A stretch of DNA of 64,000 nt from Tenacibaculum sp. SZ-18 (GTDB lineage Bacteria > Bacteroidota > Bacteroidia > Flavobacteriales > Flavobacteriaceae). The stretch spans positions 790,388 to 854,387 of the forward strand of contig NZ_CP019335.1 in assembly GCF_002813915.1 (NCBI RefSeq), read 5' to 3'. The notes beneath the pieces are model-generated. The model was not told the DNA's origin. It saw nothing but the letters and a program-made list of their open reading frames with translations, and ran no database searches. Within the stretch, counting starts at the first letter, position 1; each line of letters starts with the position of its first letter. The translations under genes were made by a program, and so were the position numbers. Positions 1 to 7,403 of this stretch are shown one piece after another.

Positions 1-904
1 TCATAGCTATAAGGTAGTATTACAAAGTTTTAAAGAATGGTTATCTATCTTAGGTTACAGCACTAGTACAATTTATCACTCACCTATTTACTTACAAGAA
101 TTTTTTTATTGGTTAGAAAGTAAAAGTATTAATGATATAAGAAGCATAAGAAGAGAAGATATTACAAATTATTATAGCTACTTAAAACAAAGACCTAATG
201 AGAGTTATGGAGGAGCATTAAGTAAAGCAAGTTTAAATAGTCATATTGGAGCATTAAAACAACTTAATGAGTATTTAAAGAAACATCAAAGTAAAGGACT
301 ATCAATACACTTACGTTTTGAAAAAACAGAAAAGTTATGTAGTACAGATATTGTTACGCAATCCGAAATAAAAGAACTTTTTAAAGCAACGGCATATAGC
401 AGTAGAGTAGAACATATATGTTTGCGAGATAAAGCAATGTTAGTGGTGTTGTATAGTTGTGGATTAAGAAGGAATGAAGCAGTACAATTAAACTTAAATG
501 ATGTGCTTTTTGATAAAGAACGAATCTTAGTAAGAAAAGGTAAAAATTATAAAGAGCGTTATGTACCATTAAATTTGTATAACCTGGATATTTTAGAACA
601 GTACATTTACGAATCTCGTCCACAGTTCTATAACTCAAAAGCTCATGAAGCTTTATTTATCAATCAGCAAGGAGGTAGAATGGGAGGACAAAGCTTTAAA
701 CTTCGTTTAAGAGCAATATTAAAAGCAACTAATAATAAAGAATTACAGGAAAAGAAAATCACACCGCATAAATTACGTCACAGTATCGCTACTCATTTAT
801 TAGAACAAGGTGCAGCTATAGAATCTGTTAGTCAGTTCTTAGGTCATGGTTCTTTAGAATCTACTCAAGTGTACACACATTTATTAAAAGAAATTAGTAT
901 ATGA
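1..904 (+). CDS. Tyrosine recombinase TyrA, repeat copy 1 (5' end outside window)
   Basis: Integrase of the phage/XerC-D class that would cut and rejoin DNA through a covalent 3'-phosphotyrosine. The window opens at what is codon 9 of the intact second copy (6477-7403), so only the first 8 codons are missing; the frame is open from base 2. An N-terminal SAM-like core-binding domain covers roughly residues 10-105 and the catalytic domain 125-308 (numbering of the full copy). The full catalytic set is visible: R164 in GLRRNE, K187 or K189, H264 and R267 in HKLRH, H290 in LGHG and Y299 in QVYTH. Its TGA overlaps the ATG of TyrB (ATGA), so the two are translationally coupled. It is identical to the second copy over its visible length. 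The family is certain; the target site is not known. Confidence 0.93.
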   Translation, partial: HSYKVVLQSFKEWLSILGYSTSTIYHSPIYLQEFFYWLESKSINDIRSIRREDITNYYSYLKQRPNESYGGALSKASLNSHIGALKQLNEYLKKHQSKGLSIHLRFEKTEKLCSTDIVTQSEIKELFKATAYSSRVEHICLRDKAMLVVLYSCGLRRNEAVQLNLNDVLFDKERILVRKGKNYKERYVPLNLYNLDILEQYIYESRPQFYNSKAHEALFINQQGGRMGGQSFKLRLRAILKATNNKELQEKKITPHKLRHSIATHLLEQGAAIESVSQFLGHGSLESTQVYTHLLKEISI

Positions 905-1788
905 ATTTTAGAAAGTATTTAGAAGATAACAAGTATAGTAAATCAACAATAACAGTACATTTATTAAGAGTAAAAAGATACACAGATTGGTTAGAATGGT
1001 ATGGTAAACATAGTGTAGAAATACAGTACAATGAGTTGTTACAATATGTGAAATATTTACAGGAAAAGAAGCAATATCAAAGAGCGTCAATCAATAATGA
1101 ATTACGTGCAGTAAAACTGTATTACGATTATCTTATCGAGGAAAAACACACAATGTACAATCCAGCAGAAAATATAGTTATAAGAGGAAAGTATATTAAA
1201 GTTATAAAAGAAACACTAACAGAAGAAGAATTAGAAGATTTATATTATAGTTACAATATAGATCATCACGATACATTTTTTAAAGCTACCAAATTAAGAG
1301 ATAAAGTAGTATTAGGTTTAATGTTGTTTCAAGGATTAACAGCAATAGAAATTTATAGTTTACAGGAATATCATTTACAATTACAAAAAGGTATTATAGA
1401 AATCCCAAGAACAAGAAGAAGCAATCCAAGAACTCACAAACTACAACCTTTACAAATGTTGACAATATTAGAGTATATAAATACAACAAGAAATTATTTA
1501 ACCAATCGAATACAAACAAGTAATAATGAACAATTAATTTATGGAAGTAGTCATCAAATAAATGCTATCACAGGAAGAATTATAAAAAAGTTAAAAAGAT
1601 ATAATAATAAAGTTACTAGTTACTCACAACTAAGAAGTAGTATTATAATCAATTGGTTACAACATTATAATTTACGAAAAGTACAATACTTAGCAGGACA
1701 TAGATATATTAGTTCTACAGAAAAATATGTACAAGATAATTTAGAGAAGCTACACGATATTGTAAATACGTATCATCCGATTAATTAA
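901..1788 (+). CDS. Degenerate tyrosine recombinase TyrB, repeat copy 1
   Basis: A 295-residue protein with the same two-domain layout as TyrA (N-terminal helical domain, residues 1-95; catalytic fold, 105-295). It keeps R245, H267 in AGHRY and the likely nucleophile Y276. The position of the first catalytic arginine is T147 (GLTAIE against GLRRNE in TyrA), and the first histidine of HxxR is S242 (SQLRS against HKLRH). It is therefore probably weak or inactive alone and may act as a partner subunit of TyrA. The overlapping start codon supports a complex. It is followed by a long non-coding stretch with no further gene of the operon. It is identical to 7400-8287. Confidence 0.88.
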   Translation: MNFRKYLEDNKYSKSTITVHLLRVKRYTDWLEWYGKHSVEIQYNELLQYVKYLQEKKQYQRASINNELRAVKLYYDYLIEEKHTMYNPAENIVIRGKYIKVIKETLTEEELEDLYYSYNIDHHDTFFKATKLRDKVVLGLMLFQGLTAIEIYSLQEYHLQLQKGIIEIPRTRRSNPRTHKLQPLQMLTILEYINTTRNYLTNRIQTSNNEQLIYGSSHQINAITGRIIKKLKRYNNKVTSYSQLRSSIIINWLQHYNLRKVQYLAGHRYISSTEKYVQDNLEKLHDIVNTYHPIN

Positions 1789-2260
1789 CCAAGTGTTCTT
1801 CGCTTTTGCTCAGGGTTTAATGTTTTTTACTTCCGTTTACACTCTAGTAAAAACGGTTATAAGGTGTTCTCTTCACGCCAACTATTAAAAACATTTATTA
1901 CTGTAATCTTCCGTAAACTCCAGTTCCAGTAAAAATATTTTTGCCATCACTTCTGTTCCGTTCACTCGCAACTACTCTTCTTTTTTAGTGTCACTATTTT
2001 TAATCAAAAATATCGCCACAAAAAAATAACCGTTGCTTCATTAAGGCTCGCCGCTTTTGCCTCACTCTACTGCGGTTTTTAAAGGAATTTAATATTGATT
2101 AGAAATTGGATTTTAAAAACCTTGTGGCACACAAATCGCAATGCGTTGCTTGCTATTATTTGTCTGTCAAGTTCGGCGCTCGCTGTAGCTTCGCCTTGGT
2201 TTTGCGTTGCACGCAGCTTGGCTGTAGGCACCATAACTTTTTACAAATCTGAATGAAAAA

Positions 2261-2393
2261 CAAGTCATTTTAAAACCTTGGAATTATCCGCCGCATCATC
2301 CAAGCAAAACACCAAGTTTTTAAAACGTTTTACATCATAACTTAAAAGAGGTTGCTGAAGCTGTGGATTTAAGTTATGATTTAAAATGACTTG
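2261..2393. repeat. Nested inverted repeat in the non-coding tail (copy 1)
   Basis: CAAGTCATTTTAAA (2261-2274) and ATCATAACTTAAA (2334-2346) are matched by one continuous right arm, TTTAAGTTATGAT (2368-2380) joined directly to its extension ending TGACTTG (2393). The right arm pairs with both left arms; the outer left arm is 59 bp from the inner one. With one mismatch the outer match extends to about 19 bp. The same structure is at 8760-8892. It could fold as an RNA or a cruciform, or be a bipartite recombinase-binding site. Confidence 0.8.
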
Positions 2394-2462
2394 CTTTTAG
2401 AATCCAACATTTTACGAAGTAATGCAGAAACTTACCAAGTGCGCTGGCTGAAGCCGGCTATT

Positions 2463-2525
2463 TAACATAGTGGCGTTATAGTACAGAAATCCAAATGAAT
2501 GTTAGTATAACAGCACATTATGTTA
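2463..2525. repeat. Imperfect inverted repeat next to Rhs junction (copy 1)
   Basis: TAACATAGTGGCGTTATA (2463-2480) and TATAACAGCACATTATGTTA (2506-2525) are inverted with small bulges around a 25-bp spacer. The layout, two imperfect inverted arms around a spacer, resembles a tyrosine-recombinase core site. It lies about 140 bp before the point where the repeat ends in the Rhs gene. The copy-2 equivalent is 8962-9024. The role is inferred. Confidence 0.55.
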
Positions 2526-2680
2526 CAATAGCTTGGGAATATCTAACGTAATTTTTTATTTTTACAAAAGGAAAGATTAATGAAGATAGAACGTTCATTT
2601 ATATAAAAATTTGTTGTTGAGTATTAGAAAAATGCGACCGTTGTTAAAAAAAATGTGTAAAGTAAGACTACAATGGTAAT

Positions 2681-3916
2681 ATGATATCCGATGCTAATAA
2701 GCAGATAACAAGTGTTTTATATAATCACTTGAATATGCCAACAGAGATTAAGTTTAATAACTCGAATACTAAAAAGATTAATTATACTTATGATGCTACT
2801 GGTGTAAAGCTTAGAAAGACAACAAATAATAACGGAGCAATTACAACTACAGATTATGCAGGAAGTTTTGTTTATGAAAACAATACATTTAAACAGCTTA
2901 GTCAACCTGAAGGTTATGTAAGATATAGTAGTTCAAGTGGATTTGATTATGTGTATCAATATAGAGACATATGGAGAAATACTAGAATTACGTATTCAGA
3001 TGTCAATAAAGATGGTGTAATTACTCCAAGTACTGAAATCTTACGAGAGCAGAATTATTATCCTTTTGGTTTAGAGCATCGAGGATATAACACCAATATT
3101 ATAGGTGTTAAGAATAATTTAAAGCAATATCAAGGTCAAGAATTTACAGAGGATTTAGATTTAAACACTCATGAATGGAGATATAGGGTTTCTGACCCAG
3201 CAATTGGAAGGTTTTGGCAAATAGATCCATTGGCGGAAAAATATACTTATAATTCTGTATACGCTTTTCAAGAAAACAAATTAGGTTCTGGAATTGAATT
3301 AGAAGGTTTAGAGAACCTTACTTGGGAACAGCAGCAATCCCTTACTTGGGAACAGCAGCAATACCTTCAAATGAGTAAAGAAGGTCAAGGACTTTTGGCT
3401 TCTATAGGTTCGTATGTGGATAAATTTTTTGCTAGTTTTACAGTTACAACTACAGAAGAAACAGGTAGTAAAGAGACACCAGTTACTATTACTAATGTTG
3501 AAACAACCACTGTTTCACCTAATTTAGAGGACTTTTTTATGAATGGTATGAGACCTAGTTCTGATGGTACAATAATTGTTACAAACACCCCTATGGTAAA
3601 AGTAGATAAGTCTTCAACTAAAACAGTTAGTACCAAAGTGGTCAAAGAAGAAGTAAAGTTAAAAGGACCAGCGAAAGCTACGGGTGATGTTAAAGTTTCA
3701 ACAAATTTAGAAACAGGAGAAACTTCCGTAACTGGAAAAGTAAGCTTAGTTGTAAGCGCGGGAGATAATAAAGCGGGTTTATTTGCGTCTACTAAAAGCT
3801 CTTCTAATGGCAGTGTTAATGTAAAAGGTGGTGTAGAAGCGAGTGTTAAGGTTGATAAAAAAACTACTTTAGGTTTTACACTTGGTATATCTCATACCGT
3901 TTTAGAAAATGAATAG
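2681..3916 (+). CDS. Orphan Rhs core fragment with variable C-terminal tip (cassette 1)
   Basis: A headless piece of an Rhs/YD-repeat toxin. The conserved frame begins at 2666 with D-Y-N-G-N, directly after an in-frame TAA (2663), and the first ATG is 2681 (MISDAN). Residues 1-211 are the Rhs-associated core: YNHLN, YTYDATG, TTDYAG, a degenerate YQYRDIWRN where YQYKDHLGN is normal, then YYPFGLEH, GRFWQIDPLAEKY and a closing GIELEGLE. Residues 212-411 are a unique tip with a duplicated LTWEQQQ motif and a Thr/Val/Lys-rich, probably beta-stranded stretch that I do not recognise. A full Rhs has a long N-terminal shell and export signals; both are absent. It is therefore either a silent donor cassette or a displaced gene end. 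No co-directional immunity gene follows. Confidence 0.85.
   Translation: MISDANKQITSVLYNHLNMPTEIKFNNSNTKKINYTYDATGVKLRKTTNNNGAITTTDYAGSFVYENNTFKQLSQPEGYVRYSSSSGFDYVYQYRDIWRNTRITYSDVNKDGVITPSTEILREQNYYPFGLEHRGYNTNIIGVKNNLKQYQGQEFTEDLDLNTHEWRYRVSDPAIGRFWQIDPLAEKYTYNSVYAFQENKLGSGIELEGLENLTWEQQQSLTWEQQQYLQMSKEGQGLLASIGSYVDKFFASFTVTTTEETGSKETPVTITNVETTTVSPNLEDFFMNGMRPSSDGTIIVTNTPMVKVDKSSTKTVSTKVVKEEVKLKGPAKATGDVKVSTNLETGETSVTGKVSLVVSAGDNKAGLFASTKSSSNGSVNVKGGVEASVKVDKKTTLGFTLGISHTVLENE
3316..3362 (+). repeat. 24-bp tandem duplication inside Rhs tip 1
   Basis: A 23-base block (3316-3338) recurs at 3340-3362 with a period of 24 bp, keeping frame and encoding LTWEQQQS-LTWEQQQY. It sits exactly at the boundary between the conserved core and the unique tip, so it probably reflects slippage at the core-tip junction. 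Confidence 0.9.
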
Positions 3917-3931
3917 TTATTTAATAATTTA

Positions 3932-3967
3932 ATCAATAAAGACCTTTATATAAAGGTCTTTATTGAT
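3932..3967. terminator. Bidirectional terminator between Rhs cassette 1 and membrane gene
   Basis: A perfect 36-bp palindrome with 18-base arms (left arm begins ATCAATAAAGACC, right arm ends GGTCTTTATTGAT), flanked by T-rich DNA on the right and A/T-rich DNA on the left. It separates the convergent Rhs cassette (+) from the 4-TM gene (-). Confidence 0.85.
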
Positions 3968-3977
3968 TTTTAATAGA

Positions 3978-4325
3978 CTAATTATTGCTACTGATATCAT
4001 ATTTATCTTTTAATATTAATAAAAAGATGAATAGTAAAATTAAAGAATAGGGCTGGAATTTTATTCCAAGAATGTTAATACTTAGAATAGAGGGGGTAAA
4101 AGCAATTAATCCAAGAGTTCCAAGAATCAATATACCTCCCATAATATATTCATAAACTTTTCTACTAAAAAATAAGCTTACTAATGAAATTAAGATTAAA
4201 AAAAAGCCCAAATAGTGAGGTAAGGTAAAAATAACATTTGATGTTAATACTTTTATTACAGAGTATAATATTGTTGCTATGATGATAATTAATGGTATAA
4301 ACTCTTTGAGGTTTTTTATTTTCAT
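3978..4325 (-). CDS. Small four-TM hypothetical membrane protein
   Basis: 115 residues with four hydrophobic segments (about 10-28, 36-53, 60-78 and 91-108), a Lys-rich start and a charged tail (KDKYDISSNN). It has no motif I recognise. It is convergent with Rhs cassette 1, separated by a strong bidirectional terminator, and lies 57 bp from the end of the XRE regulator on the same strand. Small polytopic proteins sometimes protect against membrane-acting toxins, so an immunity role is possible, but the orientation argues against co-expression with the Rhs tip. It is cargo of the 6.5-kb unit, with no counterpart after the second copy. Confidence 0.6.
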   Translation of the reverse strand: MKIKNLKEFIPLIIIIATILYSVIKVLTSNVIFTLPHYLGFFLILISLVSLFFSRKVYEYIMGGILILGTLGLIAFTPSILSINILGIKFQPYSLILLFIFLLILKDKYDISSNN

Positions 4326-4382
4326 TTTGTCTTTAATATTAATGGAACAAATTACTTTAGGATAGCTTGTGTTTTGTGATTT

Positions 4383-4718
4383 TTATTTATAAGCTTGTTG
4401 TGTTTTGTAATCTCTAATAACAGAATCAATAATAGAAAATAAGTGAGTTTTAAACTCACTAGACATCTCTTCAATAGCTTGTAAACGTTGTAATGTTTTT
4501 TTATCGAAAGAAGCATTTATACCTTCGCCAACTAAGTAATCAAGCGATACACCAAAAGCATCAGCAATTTTTTTAGCAGCATCTACAGACGGAATTGCAA
4601 TCCCTCTTTCATACTTACTAATCATCTCACGAGAAACTTTACTCTCGTTCGCTAAATCTGTTTGCGACCAACTTTTTTCTTTTCTAAGGTTAGCTATAAT
4701 TACTGCTATTTTATCCAC
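4383..4718 (-). CDS. XRE-family helix-turn-helix regulator
   Basis: A DNA-binding repressor-type protein. Residues 1-65 are a lambda-Cro/XRE HTH: IIANLRKEKSWSQTDLANES, then KVSREMISKYERG as recognition helix, then IPSVDAAKKIADAFGVSLD. The C-terminal part is a short helical tail. The frame is open upstream to a GTG at 4757, but a TATATTTG -7 element covers that codon, so I place the start at the GTG of VDKIAVII (4718), giving 111 residues. It is divergent from the ATPase gene with about 140 bp between, the usual arrangement for a regulator controlling itself and the recombination operon. Similar regulators are common in flavobacterial genomes (recalled, not searched). Confidence 0.85.
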   Translation of the reverse strand: MDKIAVIIANLRKEKSWSQTDLANESKVSREMISKYERGIAIPSVDAAKKIADAFGVSLDYLVGEGINASFDKKTLQRLQAIEEMSSEFKTHLFSIIDSVIRDYKTQQAYK

Positions 4719-4756
4719 TATAAGCCTGTTTTGCGTACAATAATACTGTAAAAGCA

Positions 4757-4788
4757 CAAATATATGTAATTAATAGACGTAATTAAAA
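4757..4788 (-). promoter_or_regulatory. Bacteroidetes-type promoter for XRE regulator
   Basis: On the minus strand TATATTTG (4764-4757) matches TAnnTTTG, with TTTT (4788-4785) 20 bp upstream as a weak -33. Transcription would begin near 4750, which rules out the GTG at 4757 as the start codon and supports 4718. Confidence 0.6.
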
Positions 4789-4798
4789 CTTAAAAGAC

Positions 4799-4829
4799 TT
4801 GCGAAAATTGGAAATAAAATCTACATTTG
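4799..4829 (+). promoter_or_regulatory. Bacteroidetes-type promoter for ATPase-recombinase operon
   Basis: TTG (4799-4801), 20 bp, TACATTTG (4822-4829) fits the Bacteroidetes sigma-ABfr pattern. Transcription would begin at about 4836, so the TTG cannot be the start codon of the downstream gene and the ATG at 4862 is preferred. It lies 10 bp from the divergent XRE promoter, so a single bound repressor could cover both. Confidence 0.7.
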
Positions 4830-4861
4830 CGTCTAATAAGACCAATAAAATATTTTTAACA

Positions 4862-6388
4862 ATGTTTAATACTTCCAATCCAAATAACTACAGTTACGAA
4901 ACAAAACACTTAGAAATCCATGTTTTAGGAGGTTTAAAGATTAATAAGTTAGAGAGTTTACGAGTAACGGTATCGGTACAAAAAGTAAAATCACAAAATA
5001 TTATCCGTCATAATATTGATTTATACAATGATACACAGTTAGAAAAGTTTGTACGAAGAATAGCAGAACAGTTAGAAATAGGAATCAATATTGTTCGTAA
5101 AACACTACAAGAATTAACGAAAGAGTTAGAGAATTACCGCTTCATATTATTAGATAAACAAGCAGAAGAAGGAAAGTCAAAATATAAAACCCTAAATGCT
5201 ACAGAAGAGAAAACTGCTATCGATTTTTTAAAAAAGGGAAAGTTGCTAAGTAGAACAAATGAGTACATTGGTAAGAGTGGAGTTATTGGTGAAATCAATA
5301 ATCGCTTACTGATGTATCTCATTTTTACGAGCAGAAAAACAAACAATCCGTTACACTGTATAAGTTTAGGAAGTAGTGGAGTCGGAAAAACTCATTTACA
5401 AAGTAAGGTTGCGGAATTGATACCCGAAGAAGATAAAGTAGAAATTACTGTTCTCTCAGCAAATGCATTTTATTACTTCAATCGTACCGAATTACAATAC
5501 AAGTTGATTTTAATCGAAGATTTAGACGGAGCAGAATCGGTGTTATATCCATTAAGAGAATTACAATCTAAAAAGAGAATTACTAAAACGGTTGTACACA
5601 AGGATAGTAAAGGAACTACCAAAACAATCCATTTAACGGTTGAAGGTCCTGTTAGTGTTGCAGGCTGTACTACACAGGAATCTATTTATGAAGATAATAG
5701 CAATCGTAGTTTTTTACTCTACATCGATGAAAGTGAAGAACAGGATAATAGAATTATGGAATATCAAAGATTAGTAAGTGCAGGAAAGTTAAATGAAGAA
5801 GAGCAACACAAAGCTGCTGAGTTACTAAAAGACGTGCAGAGAGTACTAAAACCAATTAAAGTTATCAATCCTTTTGCAGAACACTTAACACTTCCGAAAT
5901 CAGTTTTTAAACCGAGACGTACCAACTCTCACTACTTACAATTTATAGAAGCAATTACATTTTATAAACAATATCAAAGAGAGAAGCTATACAATAAAGA
6001 AACAGGAGAAGAATATATCGAAACTACAATAGAAGATATAGAAGAAGCAAACGAGATAATTACAGAAGTATTATTACGAAAATCTGATACTATAACGGGA
6101 GCTTGTAGAAATTACTTAGAGAAGTTAAAAAGGTATTTATATATCGAAAACCAAACTACGTATACAAGTACAGAAATTAGAAGAAATCTAAGAGTAAAAG
6201 AAACGACACTAAGAAGATATCATAAACAATTATTAGACGAAGGATATATTAGAAAAGTAAAAGGTAAAAAAGGGCAAATGTATCATTATGAAATTACTGA
6301 TTTACAAGAATATACAAATCTAAAAGAGCAAATAAGTACCGTATTACAAAACTGTGTTAGTCACATCAACCTCGCTACTTCGCCATAG
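4862..6388 (+). CDS. P-loop ATPase, primase/helicase-like, of the recombinase operon
   Basis: About 508 residues from the ATG. An N-terminal part without a clear domain is followed by a P-loop ATPase core: Walker A GSSGVGKTH (about residues 170-178) and Walker B LILIEDLDGAE (about 215), then a sensor-like AGCTTQESIYEDNSNRS. The C-terminal 90 residues look like a winged-helix domain (TYTSTEIRRNLRVKETTLRR). Layout and wording resemble the ATPase half of CHC2-primase-type proteins that sit before recombinase pairs in flavobacteria (recalled, not searched), but no zinc finger or Toprim domain is present. It is 88 bp upstream of TyrA on the same strand, so it probably assists transposition or replication of the unit. 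Its start was chosen from the promoter at 4799-4829. Confidence 0.75.
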   Translation: MFNTSNPNNYSYETKHLEIHVLGGLKINKLESLRVTVSVQKVKSQNIIRHNIDLYNDTQLEKFVRRIAEQLEIGINIVRKTLQELTKELENYRFILLDKQAEEGKSKYKTLNATEEKTAIDFLKKGKLLSRTNEYIGKSGVIGEINNRLLMYLIFTSRKTNNPLHCISLGSSGVGKTHLQSKVAELIPEEDKVEITVLSANAFYYFNRTELQYKLILIEDLDGAESVLYPLRELQSKKRITKTVVHKDSKGTTKTIHLTVEGPVSVAGCTTQESIYEDNSNRSFLLYIDESEEQDNRIMEYQRLVSAGKLNEEEQHKAAELLKDVQRVLKPIKVINPFAEHLTLPKSVFKPRRTNSHYLQFIEAITFYKQYQREKLYNKETGEEYIETTIEDIEEANEIITEVLLRKSDTITGACRNYLEKLKRYLYIENQTTYTSTEIRRNLRVKETTLRRYHKQLLDEGYIRKVKGKKGQMYHYEITDLQEYTNLKEQISTVLQNCVSHINLATSP

Positions 6389-6412
6389 GTTCGCCACTAC
6401 TTAATAGCGAAC
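6389..6412 (+). repeat. Small hairpin between ATPase and TyrA
   Basis: GTTCGC (6389-6394) and GCGAAC (6407-6412) are inverted around 12 bp, immediately after the ATPase stop codon. It is too weak for a terminator; it may attenuate transcription or mark the left end of the unit. The first copy's equivalent lies outside the window. Confidence 0.35.
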
Positions 6413-6476
6413 TTAAAAATATAATAATCAAATAATTATATCACTTCGTTTAGGAATCTAAAAAAGGATAAAAGGC

Positions 6477-7403
6477 ATGAAAAAATTAAAGTTAACAAAT
6501 CATAGCTATAAGGTAGTATTACAAAGTTTTAAAGAATGGTTATCTATCTTAGGTTACAGCACTAGTACAATTTATCACTCACCTATTTACTTACAAGAAT
6601 TTTTTTATTGGTTAGAAAGTAAAAGTATTAATGATATAAGAAGCATAAGAAGAGAAGATATTACAAATTATTATAGCTACTTAAAACAAAGACCTAATGA
6701 GAGTTATGGAGGAGCATTAAGTAAAGCAAGTTTAAATAGTCATATTGGAGCATTAAAACAACTTAATGAGTATTTAAAGAAACATCAAAGTAAAGGACTA
6801 TCAATACACTTACGTTTTGAAAAAACAGAAAAGTTATGTAGTACAGATATTGTTACGCAATCCGAAATAAAAGAACTTTTTAAAGCAACGGCATATAGCA
6901 GTAGAGTAGAACATATATGTTTGCGAGATAAAGCAATGTTAGTGGTGTTGTATAGTTGTGGATTAAGAAGGAATGAAGCAGTACAATTAAACTTAAATGA
7001 TGTGCTTTTTGATAAAGAACGAATCTTAGTAAGAAAAGGTAAAAATTATAAAGAGCGTTATGTACCATTAAATTTGTATAACCTGGATATTTTAGAACAG
7101 TACATTTACGAATCTCGTCCACAGTTCTATAACTCAAAAGCTCATGAAGCTTTATTTATCAATCAGCAAGGAGGTAGAATGGGAGGACAAAGCTTTAAAC
7201 TTCGTTTAAGAGCAATATTAAAAGCAACTAATAATAAAGAATTACAGGAAAAGAAAATCACACCGCATAAATTACGTCACAGTATCGCTACTCATTTATT
7301 AGAACAAGGTGCAGCTATAGAATCTGTTAGTCAGTTCTTAGGTCATGGTTCTTTAGAATCTACTCAAGTGTACACACATTTATTAAAAGAAATTAGTATA
7401 TGA
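6477..7403 (+). CDS. Tyrosine recombinase TyrA, repeat copy 2 (complete)
   Basis: The complete 308-residue copy of the recombinase at 1-904. The start is ATG in MKKLKLTNH. The catalytic residues R164, K187/K189, H264, R267, H290 and Y299 are all present, so it should be an active site-specific recombinase. It is preceded by the ATPase gene and overlaps TyrB by four bases. Base-level identity with copy 1 over coding and non-coding sequence means recent duplication or continuing gene conversion. XerC/D can be excluded as its identity: the protein is paired with TyrB, belongs to a repeated unit and sits in accessory DNA. Confidence 0.95.
   Translation: MKKLKLTNHSYKVVLQSFKEWLSILGYSTSTIYHSPIYLQEFFYWLESKSINDIRSIRREDITNYYSYLKQRPNESYGGALSKASLNSHIGALKQLNEYLKKHQSKGLSIHLRFEKTEKLCSTDIVTQSEIKELFKATAYSSRVEHICLRDKAMLVVLYSCGLRRNEAVQLNLNDVLFDKERILVRKGKNYKERYVPLNLYNLDILEQYIYESRPQFYNSKAHEALFINQQGGRMGGQSFKLRLRAILKATNNKELQEKKITPHKLRHSIATHLLEQGAAIESVSQFLGHGSLESTQVYTHLLKEISI

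Larger units (their letters stand above)
1789..2662 (+). other. Structured non-coding tail of recombinase unit, copy 1
   Basis: About 870 bp without a convincing reading frame, yet conserved in both repeat copies. The first part is pyrimidine-rich and carries three TTCCGTnnAC motifs (1831, 1909, 1956). The middle, about 2045-2235, is richer in GC than the surrounding DNA and contains small inverted motifs such as GCAATGCGTTGC. The distal part holds two large inverted repeats (listed separately) and a GCTGGC-TGAA-GCCGGC hairpin near 2442-2457. An in-frame TAA at 2663 separates it from the Rhs codons. Its position behind a recombinase pair suggests recombination sites or a structured RNA; neither can be shown here. 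Confidence 0.75.
1..2676 (+). repeat. Long direct repeat, copy 1 (second copy at 6500-9175)
   Basis: Position n here equals position n+6499 with no length change: recombinase starts and stops, hairpins and spacer all fall at the same offset, and every stretch I compared is identical. The first mismatch is T2677 against G9176, a synonymous third base of a Gly codon. Identity resumes for 22 bases (to 2699) and is lost at 2700 inside the Rhs coding sequence. The left end is cut by the window edge, so the repeat may be longer. It contains TyrA, TyrB and the non-coding tail. Confidence 0.97.

Noticed and set aside
381..638. Open frame on the minus strand inside TyrA (and its twin at 6880-7137)
   Set aside because: Shadow of the recombinase coding strand with low-complexity Leu/Tyr content; no start context and no independent conservation beyond the repeat.
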